Of a stretch of 64,000 nt of DNA, positions 24,212-31,361 are shown one piece after another; the first letter of the stretch is position 1, and every line of letters starts with the position of its first letter. Source of the stretch: Companilactobacillus huachuanensis (lineage in GTDB: Bacteria; Bacillota; Bacilli; Lactobacillales; Lactobacillaceae); assembly GCF_005404815.1 (NCBI RefSeq), contig NZ_BJDF01000007.1, positions 1-64,000 on the forward strand, given 5' to 3'. Both the position numbers and the translations under genes were made by a program. A model generated the notes under the pieces. The model was not told the origin of the DNA and made no database searches. It saw only the letters and a program-made list of their open reading frames with translations.

Positions 24212-25972
24212 ATGACAAAAATGATTGCTGGACAAGCTTTAGTTAAAGTTCTTGAGAACTGGGATGTTGATCATATTTATGGTGTTCCCGGTGGTTCAAT
24301 TAATCATACAGTTGAAGGTCTTTATTTAGAAAAAGACAAGATTAAGTATATTCAAGTTCGTCACGAAGAGGTTGGTGCGATTGCCGCTTCCGCGGACGCT
24401 AAATTTACTGGTAAAATTGGTGTGACATTTGGTTCAGCTGGGCCCGGTGCTACACATTTGTTCAATGGTTTGTATGATGCAAAGATGGATCACGTTCCGG
24501 TTTTGGCATTAGTTGGTCAAGTACCACAAGAGAACATGAATACTAACTATTTCCAAGAAATGGATGAAGGTCCAATGTTTACCGATGTTGCAGTTTTCAA
24601 TCGGACTGTGACAACTGCTGAACAAATACCTTACGTTATCAATCAAGCTATCCGTGAGGCTTATCGTCAAAATGGTGTTTCTGTAGTTATTTTGCCAGAA
24701 AATTTGACTAGTGCTGAGATTGACTATGTTCCAAGCAAGACGCCAAAGACTGTTGAACAAACTTATACTCAAACAATTAATCCTGAGGATATCCAAAATA
24801 CTTTGAAGATGTTGAAGGATGCCAAGCATCCATTAGTTTATGCTGGTCGTGGTTTGTTAGGCGCTAAGGATGTTTTGACTAAGTTTTCTGAACAATTCAA
24901 TGTGCCAGTTATGACAACTGTTCCTGCCACTGGTGTTATTAGCAGCGACCATCCTAACTTTATCGGGACCTTTGGCCGTTTGGGTACTAAGTCAGGATTT
25001 GAGGCTTTGCAACACACTGATTTGATTCTATTTATCGGTTCAGAATTTCCATTTGCTAGATTTTGGCCAGAAGGTGTCAAAATTATTGATGTAAATAATA
25101 ACCCTTATGATATTGGTAAGACGGTTGATGTCGATTATGCAGTGATTGCCGATGCTAAGAGTTATTTGCAAGGTTTGATTGATACGAAAGAAACTTTATC
25201 AGCTGGAATTTGGTTGAAAGCTAACCAAGAAAATAAAACTAACTGGGACAAATGGCTTGATAGTCGTGCTGCTGATGACAGTCAAGGTTTGAATCCAGAA
25301 ACAATTACTAAAAAAATGGCTGAAATGGCTGGTCCTAACGATACTTATGGTGTCGATACAGGTAATGTCACAGAATTTGGTGTTCGTGGATTGCCAATGA
25401 ACCATAACCAACGTTTTGCTTTGTCAGGATTATTTGCCACAATGGGCTTTGGTTTACCCGCAGGACTGGCTGGTGCTTTGAGTGTTCCTGACGCTCAAGC
25501 TTGGACATTATCAGGTGATGGTGGATTTTCAATGGTCGCCCCTGATTTAATTACTGAAGCTAGATATGGATTGCCAGTTATCAACGTGATTCTTTCGAAC
25601 GAAAGATTAGGCTTTATCTATTATGAACAAGTAGCTTCAAAACAACACTTATATGGTGTCGATTTGACCGGAGCTGACTGGGCTAAAGTTGCCGAGGGAC
25701 TTGGCGGTATTGGTTTCACTGTCAGTTCAATTAAAGAAGCCGACGAGGTCTTTGGTAAAATCAAAAAATTACAGGCTAATGGTAATAAGAAACCAATCGT
25801 CGTCAATGCAGTTATTAGACAAGTTGATCCAATTGCAACTGCCTTCATGCCAATGGATGCTAAATTGTATGGTCAAGATGCAGTTGATGAGTATGCTAAA
25901 AAGTATGAAATTGATCCTAATACTCAACCTGCTTTGGGTGAATTATTACGTGCACAGGGTGATAATTTGTAA
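24212..25972 (+). CDS. pox: Pyruvate oxidase (acetyl phosphate-forming)
   Basis: This TPP- and FAD-dependent enzyme converts pyruvate, phosphate and oxygen to acetyl phosphate, CO2 and hydrogen peroxide. It has 586 residues. TPP contact is IYGVPGGSINHTVEG, with the catalytic Glu in RHEEVGA. FAD-domain segments follow, and the TPP-diphosphate motif GDGGFSMVAPDL lies near residue 445. The acetolactate synthase reading is less likely, since MNTNYFQEMDEGPMF and AFMPMDAKLYG fit the oxidase. The start at 24212 is preferred over an upstream frame from 24149. A cre-like site covers the promoter. Confidence 0.94.
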   Translation: MTKMIAGQALVKVLENWDVDHIYGVPGGSINHTVEGLYLEKDKIKYIQVRHEEVGAIAASADAKFTGKIGVTFGSAGPGATHLFNGLYDAKMDHVPVLALVGQVPQENMNTNYFQEMDEGPMFTDVAVFNRTVTTAEQIPYVINQAIREAYRQNGVSVVILPENLTSAEIDYVPSKTPKTVEQTYTQTINPEDIQNTLKMLKDAKHPLVYAGRGLLGAKDVLTKFSEQFNVPVMTTVPATGVISSDHPNFIGTFGRLGTKSGFEALQHTDLILFIGSEFPFARFWPEGVKIIDVNNNPYDIGKTVDVDYAVIADAKSYLQGLIDTKETLSAGIWLKANQENKTNWDKWLDSRAADDSQGLNPETITKKMAEMAGPNDTYGVDTGNVTEFGVRGLPMNHNQRFALSGLFATMGFGLPAGLAGALSVPDAQAWTLSGDGGFSMVAPDLITEARYGLPVINVILSNERLGFIYYEQVASKQHLYGVDLTGADWAKVAEGLGGIGFTVSSIKEADEVFGKIKKLQANGNKKPIVVNAVIRQVDPIATAFMPMDAKLYGQDAVDEYAKKYEIDPNTQPALGELLRAQGDNL

Positions 25973-26020
25973 TTGATTTTTTTTCAGCCTTTAGATTATT
26001 TGATAAACAAGTAAAATAAG

Positions 26021-26052
26021 AGACGGGTCAAAAAGATGACTCGTCTTTTTTT
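26021..26052 (+). terminator. Intrinsic terminator of pox
   Basis: AGACGGGTCA pairs with TGACTCGTCT around AAAAGA, followed by seven T. Confidence 0.85.
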
Positions 26053-26075
26053 ATTCATAAATGTGAGGTTTGTCT

Positions 26076-26423
26076 ATGTTAATTGATAGTATTGAAGATT
26101 TGAAAAAAGCGACAAGTAATAAGGAAAACAATTTTAAAGTTTCTGGGGCCGCATTTGATTTGTGTTATGAAATTCATATGGAGCAGGTTGTTGGCAGTGC
26201 TAATGACTGGTCAATTGCGGTTACTCATGGTTGGATGGCAATAATCACGTTGTTCAACCACAAGATTCATCGGGCATTTATGAGTCAGAAAAAGAAAAAT
26301 CGAGCTGATTTAAAGCATGTGATATTTCGTCACTATATTATTAAGAAGACGGATGATAATAATAAATATGAGCTGGCTCTGCGAAAGCAAGTTTCCGGTG
26401 CTGAGGACAGCATAACTAACTAA
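26076..26423 (+). CDS. Hypothetical protein, 115 residues
   Basis: A small soluble protein starting MLIDSIEDLKKAT, ATG after GTGAGG. It contains an aromatic/hydrophobic middle (DWSIAVTHGWMAIITLFNHKIH) and a basic stretch (SQKKKNRADLKH). No signal peptide or clear membrane span. I recognise no family. It lies between the pox and pst terminators, so it has its own transcript. Confidence 0.6.
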   Translation: MLIDSIEDLKKATSNKENNFKVSGAAFDLCYEIHMEQVVGSANDWSIAVTHGWMAIITLFNHKIHRAFMSQKKKNRADLKHVIFRHYIIKKTDDNNKYELALRKQVSGAEDSITN

Positions 26424-26477
26424 CACAAACGTGTTAAGTTTGATTTTGTTATCTTTAAAATCGCTGCTAAAGCAAAT

Positions 26478-26518
26478 AAAAAAAGAGATAATTCTTAATT
26501 GAATTATCTCTTTTTTTA
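26478..26518. terminator. Terminator of the pst operon (bidirectional)
   Basis: AAAAAAGAGATAATTC...GAATTATCTCTTTTTTT with a TTAATT loop, directly after the pstB stop. It shows that the operon ends with a single pstB and has no phoU after it. Confidence 0.88.
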
Positions 26519-27313
26519 TTATCCAAAGTTTCCAGAGACGTAATCGTCTGTGGCTTGCATTTTAGGTTTAGTAAAGACGTTGGCTGTCGAATTGTATTCA
26601 ACAATATGACCTAAGTGTAAGAAGGCTGTGTAATCACTAATACGTGAGGCTTGTTGTAAATTATGTGTCACGATGATGATTGAATAGTCTTTCTTCAATA
26701 TTTGCAAGGTCTCTTCAATTTTAGATGTTGAAATCGGATCTAGAGCACTTGCTGGCTCATCTAGTAGAAGTACATCCGGATGCATGGCAATTGATCTGGC
26801 AATGCATAGACGTTGTTGTTGACCACCAGAGAGTGCTAGAGCACTTTTGTTTAAGTCATCTTTAACTTCATCCCAAAGGGCGGCTCCACGTAGACTTTGT
26901 TCCAAACGTTCTTCCAGTTCATCGTTACTTTTAATACCAGTATTTCTTAGGGGAAAAATGATGTTTTCACGAATAGATTTAGCGAATGGATTGGGTCTTT
27001 GAAAAACCATTCCGATATGTTGGCGAACTTCGTAAACATTTATTTTTGGACTATTAATATCAACGTTACGATACATGATATTACCGTCCACACGAGCAAC
27101 TTTATCATTCATACGATTCAGACAACGAAGAAAGGTCGATTTTCCACAACCAGAAGCACCAATCAGAGCCGTGATTTTGTAACGTGGGAAATCCATATTT
27201 GCATCAAAAATGGCATGATTGTCGCCATAGTAAACTTGTAAATTTTTAGTTGAGAGTGCCTTCTTTTCCGGGATATCAGTTATGTATGATTCATTTAAGT
27301 TATATTCTTTCAA
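26519..27313 (-). CDS. pstB: Phosphate ABC transporter, ATP-binding protein
   Basis: This 264-residue ABC ATPase energises phosphate import. Walker A is GASGCGKSTFLR near residue 42, with signature LSGGQQQRLCIARSI near 162, Walker B DVLLLDEPASALDP and H-loop VTHNLQQ. The C-terminus TDDYVSGNFG is typical of PstB. The start is TTG with GAGGTCC upstream. Many Firmicutes carry two pstB genes followed by phoU; here only one is present and the operon terminates. Confidence 0.95.
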   Translation of the reverse strand: MKEYNLNESYITDIPEKKALSTKNLQVYYGDNHAIFDANMDFPRYKITALIGASGCGKSTFLRCLNRMNDKVARVDGNIMYRNVDINSPKINVYEVRQHIGMVFQRPNPFAKSIRENIIFPLRNTGIKSNDELEERLEQSLRGAALWDEVKDDLNKSALALSGGQQQRLCIARSIAMHPDVLLLDEPASALDPISTSKIEETLQILKKDYSIIIVTHNLQQASRISDYTAFLHLGHIVEYNSTANVFTKPKMQATDDYVSGNFG

Positions 27314-27324
27314 AAGTTAGGACC

Positions 27325-28212
27325 TCATTTCGTGGCAGTAATTTTTTTGTATAATTTATTACCCAAGAAACGTGCTCCTAGGTTGAAAATCAAAATAACG
27401 ATAATCAAAACGGCAGATGATGCACTTGAAATTAGATTGGCATCTGGGGTAACGCTCTCGGTATTAACTTTCCAAATATGAACAGCCAATGTTTCAGCAG
27501 GACGCATTGGATTTAAAAAGCTGGTTGCTGAGAAAACATTCCAGTTCGAATAATCCACTGTTGGAGCACTCTGACCGGCTGTGTAAATTAATGCGGCAGC
27601 TTCACCGAAAATTCTTCCGGCACTGAGGATCAAACCAGTTAAAATACCGGGTAGAGCTGCTGGCAAAATGATTTTGGTAGTTGTCTTCCAATTAGAAAGG
27701 CCAAGTGACATACCAGCTTCTCTTTGTAAATTTGGAACACTACGCAGTGATTCTTCAATGTTTCTCGTTAATAAAGGTAAGTTGAAGAATGTCAACGCAA
27801 TGGCACCTGAGAGAATTGAGAAACCTAGATTTAATTTAATAACAAATAGTAAATATCCGAACAAACCAACGACTACAGAAGGCAGAGAACTCAACACTTC
27901 AACACTGGTTCTGATTAAATCAGTAAACCAATTGTCAGACGCATATTCAGATAAGTAGATTCCGGCACCTAGACCAATTGGTAGTGAGACGATGATTGTT
28001 AGGACTAGTAAATAAAGAGAATTGAATAGTTGATCACGAATACCACCACCAGCACTGAATGACTGAGCGGGAGACGTTAGGAAATGCCAAGATATATCTG
28101 GTACTCCGTTAAAGAGAATGTAACCTAGAATTGCTACTAATATTAAAATGACGGCTGCTACTAAAGTGTAAATAACACCTGAAGCAACGTGGTCCCATTT
28201 TTTTGCATTCAT
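27325..28212 (-). CDS. pstA: Phosphate ABC transporter, permease PstA
   Basis: Membrane permease of 295 residues with about six hydrophobic segments. The permease-family loop is REAGMSLGLSNWKTTTKIILPAALPG, and VVGLFGYLLFV and LPLLTRNIEESLRSVP are typical of PstA. Its ATG directly abuts the pstC stop (TAAATG), so translation is coupled. It pairs with PstC to form the phosphate channel. Confidence 0.94.
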   Translation of the reverse strand: MNAKKWDHVASGVIYTLVAAVILILVAILGYILFNGVPDISWHFLTSPAQSFSAGGGIRDQLFNSLYLLVLTIIVSLPIGLGAGIYLSEYASDNWFTDLIRTSVEVLSSLPSVVVGLFGYLLFVIKLNLGFSILSGAIALTFFNLPLLTRNIEESLRSVPNLQREAGMSLGLSNWKTTTKIILPAALPGILTGLILSAGRIFGEAAALIYTAGQSAPTVDYSNWNVFSATSFLNPMRPAETLAVHIWKVNTESVTPDANLISSASSAVLIIVILIFNLGARFLGNKLYKKITATK

Positions 28213-29130
28213 TTAGAATCGACCTCTTTTTCCAATGAATTTAACAAGCATATTGAGGGCTAAGGACATCAATAACAGGATCAATGCCAATGACCAGAGT
28301 GCATTGTTAGGCAAAGTGCCCATCACTGTGTTACCGATATCGGTAGTTAATTTACTTGTTAAAGTTGATGCTGGAGAAATTAAGTTTTTAGGCATTAAAG
28401 CTGCATTACCAATAACCATTTGAACGGCCAAAGCTTCACCAAAAGCCCGAGCCATTCCGAAAATAATAGCGGTTAAAATTCCTGGTACAGCAGCACGTAA
28501 GATGACTTTGTAAATAGTTTGCCATCTGGTAGCACCAAGTGCTAACGATGCTTGACGATAATAGAGTGGTACTGACTTCAAGCTATCGACTGACAGTGAA
28601 GTAATTGTAGGTAAAATCATTACGAAGAGAACTAATGTACCTGAGAGAATACCGAATCCTGTGCCACCAAAAATATTTCTAATGAAGGGTACGACAACGG
28701 TTAATCCGATAAATCCATAAACAACTGATGGGATACCAACAAGTAACTCAATTACAGGTTGCAAAATTTTGCTACCACGTTTGCTTGAAAATTCCGCCAT
28801 GAAAATAGCGACACCTAAAGCAAAAGGAGTTGCTATCAAAGCAGCCAAAAGGGTAACACTGAATGAAGTTACGATCATTGGTAATGCACCGACTTCAGGA
28901 TGTCCTGAGGCATCAGTTGCACCGGGGTTCCAATTAGATTTGGTTAGAAAATCGAGTACTCTAACATGGTCCTTGGTGAAAGTTGCTAATCCTTTGGAAG
29001 CAATAAAATAGAGGATACAAGTAACTAGTAAAATGATTAAACCTATACAAAGATAACAAATTCCCTTACCAAAGTAGTCTTGGAAAGTGGCTTTGGACTT
29101 CGTTTGTAGTTTTTTTTGAATATCATCCAT
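28213..29130 (-). CDS. pstC: Phosphate ABC transporter, permease PstC
   Basis: Membrane permease of 305 residues with about six hydrophobic segments. Family landmarks are GIPSVVYGFIGLTVVVPF and YRQASLALGATRWQTIYKVILRAAVPG (the loop that contacts PstB). It follows pstS after a gap that contains a terminator-like hairpin, which probably lowers permease expression relative to the binding protein. Confidence 0.94.
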   Translation of the reverse strand: MDDIQKKLQTKSKATFQDYFGKGICYLCIGLIILLVTCILYFIASKGLATFTKDHVRVLDFLTKSNWNPGATDASGHPEVGALPMIVTSFSVTLLAALIATPFALGVAIFMAEFSSKRGSKILQPVIELLVGIPSVVYGFIGLTVVVPFIRNIFGGTGFGILSGTLVLFVMILPTITSLSVDSLKSVPLYYRQASLALGATRWQTIYKVILRAAVPGILTAIIFGMARAFGEALAVQMVIGNAALMPKNLISPASTLTSKLTTDIGNTVMGTLPNNALWSLALILLLMSLALNMLVKFIGKRGRF

Positions 29131-29153
29131 CGGGAATCACGCTCCTGTATATT

Positions 29154-29196
29154 AAAAAAAGAACCTCGACCAAGATAGGACAAGGTTGAAGTTCTC
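29154..29196 (-). terminator. Attenuating hairpin between pstS and pstC
   Basis: On the minus strand GAACTTCAACC pairs imperfectly with GGTCGAGGTTC and is followed by seven T. A leaky terminator here would make more binding protein than permease, as in many pst operons. Confidence 0.7.
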
Positions 29197-29207
29197 TTTA
29201 TAATTGA

Positions 29208-30110
29208 TTATTTTGAACTAACTGTTCCTTTAGAATCTTTTTGAACTTTCATATTGTGGATACTGATGTAACCCATATCTTTAACTAATGAGTCTTGAAC
29301 ATCTTTAGAATTCATGTAGTCAAGGAACTTAGTTGTAGCACTGTCGGGTTTACCGTTAGTGTACATATGTTCATATGACCAAATCTTCCACTTGTCTGAT
29401 TCAACATTATCGTCAGTTGGTTTTACATTATCAATTGAGATAGGTTGAATCTTGTCATTAATGTATGAGAATGCAAGGTAACTTACAGCACCTGGTGTAC
29501 TTTCAACAATCTTTTGAACAGTACCATTTGAATCTTGTTCTTGAGACTTAACAGCTTCGGAACCCTTAAGAACTGCAGCTTCAAAAGTTGCACGAGTACC
29601 ACTACCTTTAGCACGGTTTACGACAGTGATTGTTTCATCCTTGCCGCCAACTTCTTTCCAGTTTGTGATCTTACCAGTAAAGATTTGTTTTACTTGATCC
29701 ATAGTAAGGTTCTTAACGTTAGCGTCTTTGTTAACAACTGGTGCCATACCAACAACAGCAACCTTGTGATCAACTAATTTCTTTGAATCAATACCTTGTT
29801 TTTCTTCAGCAAAAATATCTGAGTTACCAATTGTAACTGATTTGTCTTGGACTTGGCTCAAACCTGTACCTGAACCACCACCCTGAACAGTGATGTTAAC
29901 TTTACTATTCTTCTTTTGGAAGTTTGCAGCACCTTTTTCAACAAGTGGTTGTAAGGCAGTTGAACCAACGACAGTAATTTTGCCTGAAGCTTCACTACTT
30001 GAGCTCTTTGATGAAGTAGCGCTCTTGCTACTGTTATTTGCACAGCCAGTTAGAACCAACATCAATGCGGCGAAACCTAGCACTAATGAAATAATAGTTT
30101 TCTTTTTCAT
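29208..30110 (-). CDS. pstS: Phosphate-binding lipoprotein
   Basis: This 300-residue secreted lipoprotein captures phosphate. The signal peptide ends in lipobox LTGC (Cys near residue 23), followed by a serine-rich linker. The binding domain includes VVGSTALQPLVEKGA, GGGSGTGLSQVQ and RAKGSGTRATFE, which carry the phosphate ligands. It is first in the operon, behind a Pho box on the same strand, and divergent from the response regulator gene. Confidence 0.95.
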   Translation of the reverse strand: MKKKTIISLVLGFAALMLVLTGCANNSSKSATSSKSSSSEASGKITVVGSTALQPLVEKGAANFQKKNSKVNITVQGGGSGTGLSQVQDKSVTIGNSDIFAEEKQGIDSKKLVDHKVAVVGMAPVVNKDANVKNLTMDQVKQIFTGKITNWKEVGGKDETITVVNRAKGSGTRATFEAAVLKGSEAVKSQEQDSNGTVQKIVESTPGAVSYLAFSYINDKIQPISIDNVKPTDDNVESDKWKIWSYEHMYTNGKPDSATTKFLDYMNSKDVQDSLVKDMGYISIHNMKVQKDSKGTVSSK

Positions 30111-30191
30111 TTCTAAAACCCCTATTCAAATTCGAATTAATAAAATCTTTTACTGAACACTTATAAAGATAACGGTGGCGTGTATATATAA

Positions 30192-30219
30192 TGTTTATTT
30201 CATGTAAAGTTTTTGTAAA
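30192..30219 (-). promoter_or_regulatory. Pho box upstream of pstS
   Basis: On the minus strand, TTTACA (30214-30219), TTTACA (30203-30208) and TAAACA (30192-30197) recur every 11 bases with 5-base spacers. The array lies about 80 bases before the pstS start, just ahead of a TATATA-rich -10 region. It matches the phn operon array in number and spacing. Confidence 0.75.
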
Positions 30220-30496
30220 GTTGTTAAAAAAATATACATTTGGTTTGTAGACTAGGAAACGCAGGGGAATCAAGGAGCAGCCAATTATTATTACATTTGT
30301 ATTTGTATATATTGAAAGACAATAGGGGATTTGGTCAATATAAATGACCCACAGTATTTACATTGCTATAATCAAATTGTGATGTGGCTGTAGTTAATTT
30401 TATTTCAAGAAATCTATTTGCAAGGATGCCTTGAATTTTAATATTGTAATAGTTTCTGCCCTTGCAATATTAAATGACAGGAAGGAAGTAGTGTAC
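30220..30496. other. Divergent region and leader of the response regulator gene
   Basis: A perfect TATAAT (30367-30372) probably serves the rightward regulator gene, although its -35 is weak (ATGACC). The resulting leader of about 120 bases contains an inverted repeat TTTAATATTG (30437-30446) and CAATATTAAA (30465-30474), ending just before the AGGAAGGAAG ribosome site. This could modulate translation. Nothing else is recognisable here. Confidence 0.4.
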
Positions 30497-31237
30497 ATGC
30501 AACCGCTAGTATTGCTCAGCAATAAGCTACCACTCTTTATTGAAATCAATGGTTATTTTAATAATCAAGGTTGGTTCATTCGTAATATCACTGATCCAAA
30601 TGAAGTCGAGAAGTTAGTTGAAAAAGAAGAAATTGCAGGATTGTTATGGGATTTCTCGACGACTGATTTAAATCAATCGTTGAAGATACTCAAAAATGTT
30701 CGTAGTAAAATATCTGGTCCAATAATTGTTTTGGCACCAGCTAAAGAGAAAAAACGTAGATCCTTATTTTATAACATCAACATCGACAGCTTCATCACGA
30801 AACCTTTTGAATATCCAGAACTAGTCGCAAAAGTTAAACAATTATTCTGGGTTTATGACCAGTTTTCTATCACTAAAGATGTACCTAAAACCGCAAGAAA
30901 AGAATTTAAAAATGATACTGTAAAATTTAATGATATCGTAATTGATTTTAAACATTATCGCGTGACCCATAATGGCTATGATTTAGGCCTGACGCCAAAG
31001 GAATTCAGCCTTTTTTGGTATTTAGTTCAACATCGTGGCAAAGTACTTAGCAGAGATCAATTATTAGAAGGCGTCTGGGGCTATGATTCAGCAGGTTCTA
31101 GTCGAACCATAGATATTCACATCAGTCATTTACGTGATAAATTAGCAGAGAAATCTAAGTCAACGGATTGTATTAAGACAGTTCGTGGCTTCGGATACGT
31201 GTTAGATAATGATTATCCACTAGTGTCTGAAAAGTAA
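30497..31237 (+). CDS. Orphan PhoP/OmpR-type response regulator with atypical receiver
   Basis: A 246-residue DNA-binding regulator. The C-terminal winged helix is canonical: LGLTPKEFSLFWYLVQHRGK, then SSRTIDIHISHLRDKL and TVRGFGYVL. The N-terminal receiver fold is degenerate. The usual Asp-Asp pair near the first strand reads LLSNKL, and the switch Thr is replaced in VLAPAK. A candidate acceptor Asp52 (GLLWDFS) and Lys102 (ITKPF) remain. No histidine kinase gene adjoins it. The start at 30497 follows AGGAAGGAAG. Being divergent from pst with a Pho box between, it is a candidate regulator of the phosphate genes. Confidence 0.85.
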   Translation: MQPLVLLSNKLPLFIEINGYFNNQGWFIRNITDPNEVEKLVEKEEIAGLLWDFSTTDLNQSLKILKNVRSKISGPIIVLAPAKEKKRRSLFYNINIDSFITKPFEYPELVAKVKQLFWVYDQFSITKDVPKTARKEFKNDTVKFNDIVIDFKHYRVTHNGYDLGLTPKEFSLFWYLVQHRGKVLSRDQLLEGVWGYDSAGSSRTIDIHISHLRDKLAEKSKSTDCIKTVRGFGYVLDNDYPLVSEK

Positions 31238-31279
31238 CAAAGGGCATGATTTTTCCTTTTAAAATCTGAGAATCAAAAC

Positions 31280-31323
31280 AAATAGGCCGCAATCCATAAT
31301 TTGGATTGCGGCCTATTTGTTTT
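31280..31323. terminator. Bidirectional terminator between response regulator and P-type ATPase
   Basis: AAATAGGCCGCAATCC...GGATTGCGGCCTATTTG with a 7-base loop, A- and T-rich on both sides. Confidence 0.9.
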
Positions 31324-31361
31324 ATTGCTTAAAGGTTGAACCTGATTTGTCTCAAACTTTA

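Noticed and set aside
24212-25972. Acetolactate synthase for the TPP enzyme
   Set aside because: The same superfamily fold fits, but sequence landmarks and the promoter cre-like site fit pyruvate oxidase better.
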